Source: an uncultured Anaerolineae bacterium (lineage in GTDB: Bacteria; Chloroflexota; Anaerolineae; CG2-30-64-16). Taken from it: a stretch of DNA of 64,000 nucleotides. The first letter of the stretch is position 1. Every line of letters starts with the position of its first letter. A program made the translations under genes and the position numbers. The stretch spans positions 1 to 64,000 of the forward strand of contig CAKZKT010000055.1 of assembly GCA_937124585.1 (NCBI GenBank). The letters run 5' to 3'. The notes under the pieces are model-generated. The model did no database searches. It was not told the DNA's origin and was given only the letters and a program-made list of their open reading frames with translations. Below, piece by piece: positions 8,009 to 17,042 of this stretch.

Positions 8009-8360
8009 AACCCGCTCGATGAATCATTTGAACATCGCAGAAGGCATCCTCCTTCGTCCCCGAGCCGACCGGTCGGCCGGAGAGCCACAGCCGCACGTTC
8101 GGCGCCACGACCGCCGACCTGCTGGCGCTCGGCGCCTGGCCGATCGGCCTCGGGGTCACCATCGTGGCCATGCGCCGTCCGGCCGCCTCGGCCCCCGGCG
8201 ACCAGACGGTCGCCGGGGGGTCAACGTGCCTGCCGACCGGCTCCCGACACCCTCAAACGCCTGCACAACCACCCGCGCGGCGTGCTATAGCGTGTTTTCG
8301 ACACTTTATTCCGGTTGCGGGCAGCATCGAACTAAGCTCCGAACCGGGAGCGATTGCATC
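8009..8360. other. Non-coding or degenerate stretch before the IS1634-like element
   Basis: No convincing gene is present. A frame around 8060-8170 gives a hydrophobic fragment (ADLLALGAWPIGLGVTIVAM) that could be the remains of a membrane protein, but it has no start or recognisable family. The stretch is GC-rich and ends exactly at the terminal repeat of the downstream insertion sequence, so it may be debris from that insertion. Confidence 0.35.
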
Positions 8361-10313
8361 TTAACAATCGAGCCACAAGTCCGTGCCAGCACGATCAATA
8401 TGAACTTCGGCTGACGCCAGGCAAGTCAGGCATCCTTCCCGGCGACGCCCAAGGCACGGCCTCAGGTTGCTCGTCGCCGGTGCGAATAAGACTGCCGGCA
8501 TCCCGATGAAGTGCGCCGGAGCGGACCCACCTGTTCCGCCTTGACCTTTCGCCTACCGGCAACGCACGGCGTTGCCCCCAGACCGAGGTTTCCCAGCTGG
8601 GGTGGCGCACTGCTTCGGGTGCGCGTCAGCACCATGGCGGCTGGACCCAGCGGCTCAGCCTGGCGGGGGCAGGCGGGCGTAGGCCTCCGGCCCTGGCCAG
8701 CCCAAAGTGGTCAACACTTCGGCCTGGAAGGCCGGCAGCGCCGAAGCCCGGCGCTGCCGACTGCCATCAGCCCAGTGCAAGTCCGCGGCCTGCAGGGTGG
8801 CGAACTGTTGCCACAGCCGGTCGACGGTCAGGGACAAGCCCTGCTGGCGACACAACCGTTCCAGGATGGCCCGCACGAGCAAGGCCAAGAGGGTAATGAA
8901 AATCAGACCCTCAATCCGGCGGTCGGTGCGGACAAAGAGCGGGTGCACTGAGAGCGGCCCTTTGACGGCCCGAAAACGTTTCTCGATCCCGTCCTGGCCC
9001 TTGAACAGGGTCTGCACCGCATCGGCGTCCAGGTGCGTGGCGTTGGTCGCCAAGGCATAGCGGCCATCGAGGGCTTGAGCTTGACTCAGCTTGTGCCGAT
9101 TGATGCGGAAGGTCAGGGCCAGGGTCTCATCTTCACCGCTCAGCTGCACATCGACCAGTGCTCGGGCCGGGTTGCCCTGCTGAATGGCGGTCAGACGTTG
9201 CTCCACATAGGCGCGCTGCTTGTAGCGGCGGGTATTGAGCTTCTTTTGGATCTTGGCCAATCCGTTCAACAAACGCTTGAGCAAGGTGCGGCGTTTCTGC
9301 TCATCCAGACGCTGCTTGCCAGCGCTCCACACGACCAGGGCGCGGTCGGTCACCCGCTCGCCAGCGTGTTCGCAGATGAAAGGACGCCATACGCCTTGAT
9401 ACGGCACGCACTGAGGATCGTCTGATCTTACCCGCTGGGGACGATAGGCCAGGGGGTGCCCTGCCAGCTCCGCAGCCGAGACGCTGGCGAGCAACTGCTC
9501 GGTGGCCACGCCATGCGGCAACGGCCCCAGGTAGTACAGATCATGCTGGTGGCAGGCCATAACCGCCTCCGGGGTGATCATCTCGCAGTCGCTGATCAGA
9601 ATGGGCCGCAGGTGACGTTCGGCCAGTTCGGGACAGGCCAGGAAGCGCAGCAGGGAGCGCAGGTGGGGCAAGGGCCGTGTGATGTCTGCCGTGTTACCGG
9701 CCAATGTCTCGTACAGCACCGGCACGTAACCGTCGTGGGTGACATCTACCGCCAGATTGATCTGTTTGGTGTCCGAACGACGATCCCGGCTGTAGCCGTA
9801 GGTCACCAGTTCACTATCGGTATAGGCGCCCTCGAAGTAGATGGAGGTGATGTCCCAGTGCAGCATATTCAGGCCCAGGTCGTACACCGCAATCGCCCGA
9901 CTGACCAGCCGCGCCCAGAGTTCCCCCAGGTGGGGATAGAGGCGGTCCAGGGCGCGACCAAGCCGGTTATCGTAGACCTTTTCCGGCGCCACCCCAAGCA
10001 CTGCAGGGAGAACGGTCTCGCCCAACCAGTCGGCTACCTGGTAGAGTGGTTGCGGCGCCAGCAAGCGGTTGAGGGTCAAGACAAGCACTACCTGTCCCAT
10101 AGCTACATCTGCCTGGCTAGGTACCAAAACGTTCGTCATCTGGACCACCTCCAGCGCAGTCAGAATGGGGTAGACGAGAGGAATGGCTCCCATCTGGCGT
10201 GGTTGGAGGGCAGTGATCGCCTGCCCCATGCGTTCGGCCTGGGTTGTGTGCACAGCTCTACCTCCTTCAAGAGTGTCTGAGGCAAAGTATACGCCTTGTG
10301 GCTCAATTGTTAA
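8361..10313 (-). mobile_element. IS1634-like insertion sequence, complete, about 1.95 kb
   Basis: Terminal inverted repeats are visible. TTAACAATCGAGCCACAAG at 8361-8379 on the plus strand matches the minus strand at 10313-10295 in 18 of 19 positions. Between them lies one intact transposase gene on the minus strand and about 275 bases of non-coding sequence at the left side. Both ends begin with TTAA. Because TTAA is its own complement, it could be the end of the repeat or a duplicated TTAA target. No other flanking direct repeat is evident. The intact transposase and near-identical repeats suggest a recent, possibly active element. Confidence 0.82.
8655..10253 (-). CDS. IS1634-family (IS4-like DDE) transposase
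   Basis: This 532-residue transposase is intact. It shows the IS1634/IS4 group pattern: Asp in LHWDITSIYFEG near residue 145, the hallmark GYSRDRRSDTKQINLAVDV near 164-182, a second Asp in ILISDCEMIT near 240, and the Glu region GIEKRFRAVKGPLSVHPLFV followed by a hydrophobic helix (IEGLIFITLLALLV). The start is GTG 10253, preceded by a strong AAGGAGGT. Codon use is in keeping with the host. It catalyses cut-and-paste movement of the surrounding element. Confidence 0.9.
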   Translation of the reverse strand: MHTTQAERMGQAITALQPRQMGAIPLVYPILTALEVVQMTNVLVPSQADVAMGQVVLVLTLNRLLAPQPLYQVADWLGETVLPAVLGVAPEKVYDNRLGRALDRLYPHLGELWARLVSRAIAVYDLGLNMLHWDITSIYFEGAYTDSELVTYGYSRDRRSDTKQINLAVDVTHDGYVPVLYETLAGNTADITRPLPHLRSLLRFLACPELAERHLRPILISDCEMITPEAVMACHQHDLYYLGPLPHGVATEQLLASVSAAELAGHPLAYRPQRVRSDDPQCVPYQGVWRPFICEHAGERVTDRALVVWSAGKQRLDEQKRRTLLKRLLNGLAKIQKKLNTRRYKQRAYVEQRLTAIQQGNPARALVDVQLSGEDETLALTFRINRHKLSQAQALDGRYALATNATHLDADAVQTLFKGQDGIEKRFRAVKGPLSVHPLFVRTDRRIEGLIFITLLALLVRAILERLCRQQGLSLTVDRLWQQFATLQAADLHWADGSRQRRASALPAFQAEVLTTLGWPGPEAYARLPPPG

Positions 10314-10390
10314 AGTACAGACAACAAAACATCTGTTCTGTGTCGAAAGCAGGCTAAGGCATTCATTCCTCCTTGTGATTCTGTCAGACT

Positions 10391-11386
10391 CTATTTCGCG
10401 AACAGAAACGTGCGGAGATGGGCGATCATCGCCCAGAGCTCTTCGTCCGAATACAACGATCCGAACTCGGGCATGCCTGTGCCCATGCCCCCGCGCAGCA
10501 GCTTGCCTTGAAGCAGCGCATCACTGGCCGCGAGCATAACTCCTGCGTCTGTGAAGTCCAGCGGGCCTCTTGGCATCGTGGGATCCATTTTGACCATGCC
10601 GGGCAGGTTTACACCGGCCGGACCCTTCCCCTTGCCATCCGGGCCGTGACAAGCCGCGCAGTCCCGGCTGTACAGCGACTCCGCGCGGGCAAGCGTCGCA
10701 GGCTCGACATCCTTGAGCCAGGCCCACGCCACCAGATTCCATACGTCCGCGTCGCTCAAGGCAGCGTTCGCCGGGTCATTACGCAGCGCCTGGAAGGCGG
10801 CGGGCGCTATGGCGCGCCGACTGGCCGGATCAGCGAGCGCAGGCGGGAGTGCAACGCCCAACGTCGCGCCGGCGCTGGCCATCGGGCGTGTCACTGGCAG
10901 CGCAGTAGGGGTGGGCGGCATGACGTCCAGGTCGATGCCGAGCTGCTGGAAGAGGGGCGCCGGTTCGGTCGGCGCTGGCGCCGCGGCCGCGCCCACAACC
11001 TCGATCACCCCGCGCATGCGCCAATGGTTAACACTGCACCAGCGGGTGCAGGCAAAGGCGTAACGCCCCGGCTTATCTGGCCTCACAGCAATTTCGACCA
11101 CCTTCCCGGGGTAAATTTCGTCCACATTCACGCCCAAGCCAGGAATGGTCAAGCCATGCACCACATCAGGCGAGCTGATGCGCAGCCGCACCGTCTCGCC
11201 AGCCTGCAGCACGAGTCGGTCCGGGCTGAACCCACCCTGCTCCGGCGCGCGGGCGACCATTTCGACCACCCGCACGCCGTCCGGCGAACGCTGCTGGCGC
11301 GCCGCCTGGTAAGCGAACAAGGCAGCCGGTATTCCCAAAACCACCGCCACAACTACGAACAACGCAAAGAGTTCTCGTCGCTTCAC
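10391..11386 (-). CDS. Membrane-anchored CuA (COX2-like) domain fused to cytochrome c
   Basis: The 331-residue product has an N-terminal membrane anchor (LFALFVVVAVVLGIPAALFAY) followed by a cupredoxin domain with all CuA ligands readable: His in DVVHGLT and the C-x3-C-x3-H-x2-M motif in CTRWCSVNHWRM. A linker rich in Pro/Thr follows, then a class I cytochrome c domain with the haem motif CAACH near residue 245 and an axial Met candidate in GGMGTGMPEF. It should sit outside the membrane and pass electrons through CuA and haem c, as in caa3-type subunit II or nitrous-oxide-type electron chains. The start is GTG 11386, five bases after the upstream stop; larger in-frame extensions only overlap that gene. 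No oxidase subunit I is in the window. Confidence 0.8.
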   Translation of the reverse strand: MKRRELFALFVVVAVVLGIPAALFAYQAARQQRSPDGVRVVEMVARAPEQGGFSPDRLVLQAGETVRLRISSPDVVHGLTIPGLGVNVDEIYPGKVVEIAVRPDKPGRYAFACTRWCSVNHWRMRGVIEVVGAAAAPAPTEPAPLFQQLGIDLDVMPPTPTALPVTRPMASAGATLGVALPPALADPASRRAIAPAAFQALRNDPANAALSDADVWNLVAWAWLKDVEPATLARAESLYSRDCAACHGPDGKGKGPAGVNLPGMVKMDPTMPRGPLDFTDAGVMLAASDALLQGKLLRGGMGTGMPEFGSLYSDEELWAMIAHLRTFLFAK

Positions 11387-11391
11387 GAGCA

Positions 11392-13230
11392 CTATGCCAT
11401 ATACAGGGTGAGCAGGGCCACGACCGAGAGCATGCAGAACAAGCTCACGGGCAGGGCTGCACGTGAACGCTGGCCGTGCTGGTGCGCGGTCCGCAGCGTC
11501 AACGCCACCGCAGCCACCAGGCCGGCGATAAGCACCGGAATCTGGAGGTAGGACACGGCGCCGGACAGGTAAGGCGTCCAGCCCATGCCGGCGGTCCCGA
11601 ACAAGTTCCAGCCCCAGCCGAACGGGTCGGAGAGCGCGGGCCACGCGTAGGAGATGTTGGTCAGCGTGAACGACAGCGTGAAGGCGATCCAGATCGCCAG
11701 GCCCAGCGGCACCAGGGCTGTTGAGTAGCCCGCAAAGAGGCTGTCCGTCTTGGCGCCCGATGCCACAATGCGGCCGGTGTGTGACTCCTCGCTGCTCAGG
11801 AACCGGCCCAGGCGCACGCACAACCAGAAAAGCCCCGGCACGACGATGACGCAGAACACCAGGAGCACGGCCGCATAAACGAACCAGGCCGGCGAGCCGA
11901 CGGCGCGCGCCGTTATCTTGAGCCAGCCATCCGGACCGATGAGCACGACCGAGTAGACGAACGCCGCGGCGAGCATCATCAGGCCGTTGAAGGCCTCGTC
12001 GAGCCGGCGGCCGCGAGTGTTGCGCAGGTCCGTGCCCGGCATCTGGACGAAGAACGCAACATTATTGCGATCGCAGGTGCGCAGGCACTCGCCGCACATG
12101 CTGCAGAGCGTGTTCGTCTCGAGCTTCATGGGCAGGTTGAAGTAGGGACAGCCGTAACCCAGGTCGCTGCCGGTGTAGCAGTTCTTCTGCGTGTGCGCCG
12201 CGCAGACCGCGGGGTCTTTGACGCGCACCGCGAGCGGCGCGACCTGGCCATAGACGCCGACAAAGCCGCCGATGGGGCACAGGTAGCGGCAGAACGACTT
12301 GCGCTCGAAGAGCAAGCTGACGACAAGCGAGACGACAACAAACAGGATCAGCGTAAGCGCCGTGACCAGCGGGCTGGTCAGGATCAACGCCGACAACAGC
12401 GCGATGGCCAGGAAACCGAAGCTCTGCGCCCAGATATTGCGCAGGAACTTCGGCCAGGGCCGCGCGCCGGGCAACCCGCGCTTGCGGAACCACGTCTTGG
12501 CATAAGTGTACAGCTTACCGCGCGGCTGGGGGACGATCATGCGGCGGCGCTGGAGCCAGTCGCCGGGCGCCGGGATCGGACAGACGCTGCACCAAAACCG
12601 GCCGAAGACAGGGATCAAAAACAGCTTGAGTGCCGCCCACCAGACGAGCCAGACATAGATGATGCCGAAATTGTGGTTGCCAGCAGGGGTGCCGAACAGC
12701 CCGGTCAGGATGACGACCAGGAAGACTGCAAGCGTGAGGACGGTGATGCCCCATTGCAGCCAACGGCCTTTCAGAAGCCACTTGAAGGCGGGGACGTCGC
12801 TGATCGGGAAGCCCCGGCCGGATGCCGCCGGTGGCAGTACGATGGGCGCGACGCCATCAGGCGGCAAGTCAATCGTGGCGCGCATAACCGACTGCCTGGC
12901 GGTAGGGCCGTCTCCGACCGACGCCGAGGTACTGCCCAATGACGGCTCTACCCAGCGCCTCCACAAGATGGCGAGCGCGCCGACAGTTGCAAGGACGCTT
13001 GCGGCGACTGCCCGCAGCCACGTGAGATTGGGTCCGACGATTAGCTTGCCGATCATGAACGGGTGCAGATTGCCGCATGGGATCGCACAGCGGAAGTGAA
13101 ACGCGCCATCGCGGTCGGCCACGAAGGTCAGACCCCCCGGCCGACCGGGTTCGGCGATCGTCTTGACCTCATAGCCGTCGACGAATAGGCCATGCACCAC
13201 GTCGAGTGACTCAAAGTGAATCGTGTGCGG
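11392..13230 (-). pseudogene. CuA cupredoxin-polyferredoxin membrane protein (NosR/NapH-like), 5' truncated
   Basis: About 610 residues of convincing protein begin near 13227 (HTIHFESLDVVHG). First comes a cupredoxin with CuA ligands (His in DVVHG; C-x3-C-x3-H-x2-M in CAIPCGNLHPFM). It is followed by a polytopic membrane region with NosR/NapH-type motifs: CSVCPIPAPGDW, CRYLCPIGG, and a ferredoxin-like CSMCGECLRTCDRNN. Several membrane helices follow to the C-terminus. The family passes electrons across or along the membrane through 4Fe-4S centres. The open frame continues upstream to 13755, but those residues are low-complexity Gly/Ala/Val and are the wrong frame of a different gene. The true start and first cupredoxin strands are missing, so the gene was probably broken by a rearrangement near 13225. 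Confidence 0.72.
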
Positions 13231-13937
13231 CGGCCGCAGCGTTGCGGCCCTGGCCCATCCAGCAGCCCCAGAAACAGTACCGGCAAGCGCATCCGGAACA
13301 GATGATCCCCAGCAACGGTCAGCGTAAAGTGCCCGCACAGCGTGGCCTGGTAGCTGCCATCCGGCTGGCGCGCCACCGCCCCGTACGGCTCGTCTCGTGC
13401 GCACGCCACGCAGCCCGCCCCCAACGCCCACGGCGGCCCGTCCCCCGCTCCCCGCTGCCAGCCCATCAGCCCATAGCCGAGCAGCAGCAACCGCTGCGCT
13501 TGCCACAGCGCCCCCCGCCCCCACCGCCACAGCCGCCTGCGGCGCCACTGCGGCCACCCGACCCCCAGCCCCTGCCAGAGCCACAACCCCCACGGCAGTA
13601 GCTGCAGCCAACCCGGCCCCCAGCGCCCACTGCACTCCCAAACGCCCCATAACGCCAGGCTGCCCAGCAACACTGACGGCCAACTCGCCCACAGATAGCG
13701 CCCCGCCACCATCAGGGAGGCATCCCACAACCGGCACGCCCTGCGGTACCGCCACCGTACACCTAAAGGTACGCAGCGCACCGGCCCTGCCGACTCAGCC
13801 ACCGCTGTCACCCACCACCCCGCCACCTCACCCGGCGTTTGCCCCAGCAGCGCCAGCCCCAGCAGGCTCAGCACCGCCAAACCATACAATATGCCCCAGA
13901 CCGGTTGATTAACCCAGTGTCTTGTGGTACTTTGCAT
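13222..13937 (-). pseudogene. Truncated gene for a Trp/Leu-rich protein, 3' end lost at the junction
   Basis: A good frame starts at ATG 13937 (MQSTTRHWVNQPVWGILYG; an alternative ATG is at 13967). It has two or more Trp/Leu-rich hydrophobic segments, a CxxC (GCVACARDEPYG), then QPDGSYQATLCGHFTLTVAG and a Gln/Arg-rich GPQRCGRRTR where meaningful sequence ends. Beyond about 13225 the frame runs through the neighbouring CuA gene in the wrong phase. The FTLTV and RRTR segments remind me of a helix-turn-helix, transposon-associated family common in Chloroflexota, but I cannot confirm this. It appears to be the 5' part of a mobile gene fused to the damaged CuA gene. Confidence 0.45.
13232..13249. 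repeat. 7-bp stem palindrome at the gene-fragment junction
   Basis: GGCCGCA at 13232-13238 is complementary to TGCGGCC at 13243-13249. It lies within a few bases of the point where two unrelated coding fragments join, so it may be linked to the rearrangement. Confidence 0.4.
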
Positions 13938-14050
13938 CGGAGCCAACCTTTCCGTCGATTCTTGCAAGCAAGGTGCCTTTGTACCCTATCTGGCGGGTTG
14001 GCTCAACTCGCGCCCTCTCCCCAACGTGTTACGCTCCCCACCAGGGCCAT

Positions 14051-14078
14051 TTGCACAAGCGTCGCTTTTGATTACAAT
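14051..14078 (+). promoter_or_regulatory. Probable sigma-70 promoter of the BMP transporter operon
   Basis: TTGCAC (14051-14056) and TACAAT (14073-14078) are spaced by 16 bases. This is upstream of the binding-protein gene at 14210 and leaves a leader of about 125 bases. Confidence 0.5.
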
Positions 14079-14209
14079 ATGGCTATGGCCAGATGAAGCG
14101 ATCCGTTGTGCGTTCGCTCTTTTGTGCACAGAAAGGCGGTGTTACTCGACACGAATCTGTCTCCCCCCATCTGTTCAACTCGTCTCATTGAGAAAGGAGG
14201 AACAATCAG

Positions 14210-15472
14210 ATGTCCAATCAGCGCATTTGGCATCTCGTCGCTCTGTTGGTCGTTCTCTCGATGATTGCAGGTGCATGTGCGCCCGCTCCCACGCCGACGC
14301 CGGCGCCTCCGGCCGCGCAGCCGGAGCCCACAAAGGCGCCTGAACAGCCCAAGGCACCACAGGAGTTCATCTTCGGCGTCGTCCTGGTCGGTCCGTATAA
14401 TGACCACGGTTGGAGCGAGGCCCACTACATGGGCGCCAAGTACGCCGAGGAGCGAATTCCCGGCGCTAAGATGATCTATGTGGACAATCTGAACCCCGGC
14501 GCCAAGCCCGGCGTGACGGTGCCACAGGTGGTGGATGACCTGATCTCGAAGGGCGCCAAGATCATCTTCACTACCTCTGACGACTTCAAGGATGGCACGC
14601 TTGAGGCCGCGAAGAAGAACCCGAATGTGCCGCTGGTCAATGTCTCCGGCGACCATGCCTGGAAAGAAGGCAAGGATTACCAGGCGCCGTCTAACTTGAG
14701 CAACTTCATGGGCCGCATGGAATACGGCAAGATGATCGCCGGCTGCGCGGCCGCGCTCACCACCCAGACCGGCAAGCTCGGTTACCTGGGCCCGCTGATC
14801 AACGACGAGACCCGTCGTCTGGCTGCCGCGGCCTACCTGGGCGCCAAATACTGCTGGACGACCTATGCCAAAAAAGATCCGGCCGACCTGAAGTTCAAGG
14901 TCACCTGGATCGGCTTCTGGTTCAACATCCCCGGCCAGACCCTCGACCCGACGAAGGTGGCCAATGACTTCTACAACAGCGGCTATGACGTGGTGCTCTC
15001 AGGCATTGACACCACTGAGGCGTTGGTGGAGGCAGGCAAGCTCGCGAAGGCAGGCAAGAAGGTGTGGGCTGTGCAGTACGATTATGAGGAAGGCTGCAAA
15101 GAAGCCCCTGAGGTCTGCCTGGGCGTGCCGTACTTTAACTGGGGTCCGGCCTATCTCAAAGCCCTCAAGCTGGTGCAAGAGGGCAAGTGGACCCAGTATT
15201 GGGACTGGAACGGGCCGGACTGGAAGGATCTGAACAATCGCGACACCAGCGCGGTGGGCTTCGTGAAGGGCGCCGGCCTGAGCAAGGAGGCCGCGGCCAA
15301 CGTGGATGACTTCATCAAGAAGCTGGGCGACGGCTCGGTCAACCTGTTCAAGGGGCCGCTCAAGTTCCAGGATGGCTCCGTCTACCTGAAGGACGGCGAG
15401 GTGGCCACGGACCTGCAGATCTGGTACCTGCCACAGCTGTTGGAAGGCATGGAAGGGCCAAGCAAGTCATAA
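14210..15472 (+). CDS. BMP-family (nucleoside-type) ABC transporter substrate-binding lipoprotein
   Basis: This 420-residue exported lipoprotein has a signal peptide with lipobox MIAGAC (Cys near residue 23). A Pro/Thr/Ala-rich tether is followed by the BMP fold, with hallmarks FGVVLVGPYNDHGWSEAHYMG and an Asp-rich switch (TTSDDFKDGTLEAAKK). The family binds purine nucleosides or related compounds and delivers them to a two-permease importer encoded just downstream. The start at ATG 14210 follows a strong AAAGGAGGAA. The last residues precede a hairpin, so the gene is probably more strongly expressed than the downstream ATPase and permeases. The nucleoside ligand is inferred from the family. 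Confidence 0.88.
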   Translation: MSNQRIWHLVALLVVLSMIAGACAPAPTPTPAPPAAQPEPTKAPEQPKAPQEFIFGVVLVGPYNDHGWSEAHYMGAKYAEERIPGAKMIYVDNLNPGAKPGVTVPQVVDDLISKGAKIIFTTSDDFKDGTLEAAKKNPNVPLVNVSGDHAWKEGKDYQAPSNLSNFMGRMEYGKMIAGCAAALTTQTGKLGYLGPLINDETRRLAAAAYLGAKYCWTTYAKKDPADLKFKVTWIGFWFNIPGQTLDPTKVANDFYNSGYDVVLSGIDTTEALVEAGKLAKAGKKVWAVQYDYEEGCKEAPEVCLGVPYFNWGPAYLKALKLVQEGKWTQYWDWNGPDWKDLNNRDTSAVGFVKGAGLSKEAAANVDDFIKKLGDGSVNLFKGPLKFQDGSVYLKDGEVATDLQIWYLPQLLEGMEGPSKS

Positions 15473-15479
15473 CGTCCCG

Positions 15480-15518
15480 CGTGCCTGGCACACTGTGAAG
15501 AGTGCCAGGCGCGTGTTT
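15480..15518 (+). terminator. Attenuator-type hairpin after the BMP binding-protein gene
   Basis: A 12-bp stem (15480-15491 with 15502-15513, one G-U pair) and a 10-base loop are followed by TGTTTTG. It lies between the binding-protein gene and the ATPase of the same operon, so it likely terminates part of the transcripts. Confidence 0.6.
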
Positions 15519-15542
15519 TGTTGGCCGCTGAGACACATTTTC

Positions 15543-17042
15543 ATGAGAGTTGAACTCCGCGAGATCCACAAGCGTTTTGGGTCGGTACATGCCAATAATG
15601 GGATAACGCTGAAAGTGACGCCCGGCACCATTCACGGCTTGCTGGGCGAGAACGGTGCCGGCAAGAGCACGTTGATGAAGATCCTCAACGGCTTCATCGC
15701 GGCCGACAGCGGCGAGATCCTGCTCGATGGCAAGCCGGTCACCATGACCTCGCCTGCGCAGGCCGTGGCGCTGGGCGTGGGCATGTTATACCAGGATCCT
15801 CTCGACTTTCCCGCATTGACGGTGCTGGACAACTTCGTGCTCGGCTGTTCGCCTGCCCTGGTGCCCGATCGTCGTCGGGCGCGTCGCGATCTGCGCGACC
15901 TCTGCAGCCAGTTCGATTTCACCCTCGATCCGGATGCCCATGTCTCGGACCTGAGCATTGGCGAGCGCCAGCAACTGGAGATCGTGCGGCTGCTGTGGCT
16001 GGGCGCGCGCACCCTGGTGCTGGACGAGCCCACGACGGCCATCTCGGCCCAACAGCGCGATAAGCTCTTTGTCGCGCTGCGCAAGCTGGCCGAGGGAGGC
16101 AAGTCGGTCATCTTCGTGTCGCACAAACTGGAGGAGGTAGAGACACTGTGCGACGAGGTGACGGTGCTCAGCCGCGGCCGGGTGACCGGTCACGCGCAGC
16201 AGCCCTACTCCACAGAGAAGCTCGTGCAAATGATGTTCGGCCAGGACATCCCGCGGGTGCGGCGCCAAGTGCAGCTGGTGACGACGGCCGAACCGCTTCT
16301 GCGCCTGGAGCGCGTGACGGTTAGTGACTGGCGGCTGGAAATCAGGAATCTGAATCTCGACGTGATGCCCGGCGAGGTGATCGGGATGGCGGGCCTGGAG
16401 GGGAGTGGCCAGTTGCTGTTGCTGCAGGCCTGCTGTGGGCTGCGGCCACCGACCTCGGGCCGGATCTGGCTGGCGGGGAAGGACGTGACCGGTCAGTCGT
16501 ACCATCGGCTGCGCGCAGCCGGCGTGGCCTATATGCCGGCCGGCCGGCTGGAAGAAGGGCTGATCGCCGACATGACCCTCACCGAGCATCTGGCGCTGGC
16601 CGAATATCAGGGCGGCTTCTTCGTGGATTGGCCCCAGGCGGCGCAGTCGGCAGCCCGAGGCATCGAACGCTATCACATCAAGGGCCAGCCGACGTCGCGC
16701 GTCGAGGAGCTGTCGGGCGGCAACCAGCAGCGCACCCTGCTGGCCCTGCTCCCCTCGCAACTCCAACTGCTACTGATGGAGCACCCGACGCGTGGGCTCG
16801 ACGTGGAGTCGGCCGAGCATATCTGGGGGCTGCTGTTGGAGCGCACGCAACAGGGCACCGCCATCATCTTCCTCTCGTCCGATCTGGACGAGTTGCTCGA
16901 TCGCAGCGACCGTATCCTGGTATTCTTCGGCGGCCGGGTATCGGCACCGCTCAACGCGCGACAGATCAACGTCGAGCAGCTGGGCGAGCTGATCGGCGGC
17001 AAGGGCTTCGGTGGGGGAGGCGCAGATGAGTCGCGCGGCTGA
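15543..17042 (+). CDS. BMP-type ABC transporter ATPase, two nucleotide-binding domains
   Basis: This 499-residue cytoplasmic ATPase carries two ABC domains in tandem. Domain 1 has a canonical Walker A (GENGAGKST), signature LSIGERQQLE and Walker B (LVLDEPT). Domain 2 has the degenerate Walker A usual in this family (GLEGSGQLLL), signature LSGGNQQ and a Walker B-like LLLMEHPTRGLD. This is the sugar/nucleoside CUT2-BMP arrangement, so only site 1 is expected to hydrolyse ATP efficiently. ATG 15543 is chosen over an upstream GTG because the latter lies inside the intercistronic hairpin. It overlaps the next gene by 17 bases. Confidence 0.88.
   Translation: MRVELREIHKRFGSVHANNGITLKVTPGTIHGLLGENGAGKSTLMKILNGFIAADSGEILLDGKPVTMTSPAQAVALGVGMLYQDPLDFPALTVLDNFVLGCSPALVPDRRRARRDLRDLCSQFDFTLDPDAHVSDLSIGERQQLEIVRLLWLGARTLVLDEPTTAISAQQRDKLFVALRKLAEGGKSVIFVSHKLEEVETLCDEVTVLSRGRVTGHAQQPYSTEKLVQMMFGQDIPRVRRQVQLVTTAEPLLRLERVTVSDWRLEIRNLNLDVMPGEVIGMAGLEGSGQLLLLQACCGLRPPTSGRIWLAGKDVTGQSYHRLRAAGVAYMPAGRLEEGLIADMTLTEHLALAEYQGGFFVDWPQAAQSAARGIERYHIKGQPTSRVEELSGGNQQRTLLALLPSQLQLLLMEHPTRGLDVESAEHIWGLLLERTQQGTAIIFLSSDLDELLDRSDRILVFFGGRVSAPLNARQINVEQLGELIGGKGFGGGGADESRG

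Noticed and set aside
8395..8610. Small minus-strand ORF inside the left end of the IS1634-like element
   Set aside because: It lies in the non-coding end of the element and shows no recognisable protein pattern.
13397..13912. Pro/Ala/Thr-rich plus-strand ORF
   Set aside because: It is the complement of a Trp/Gly-rich coding fragment. Its low-complexity composition is an artefact.
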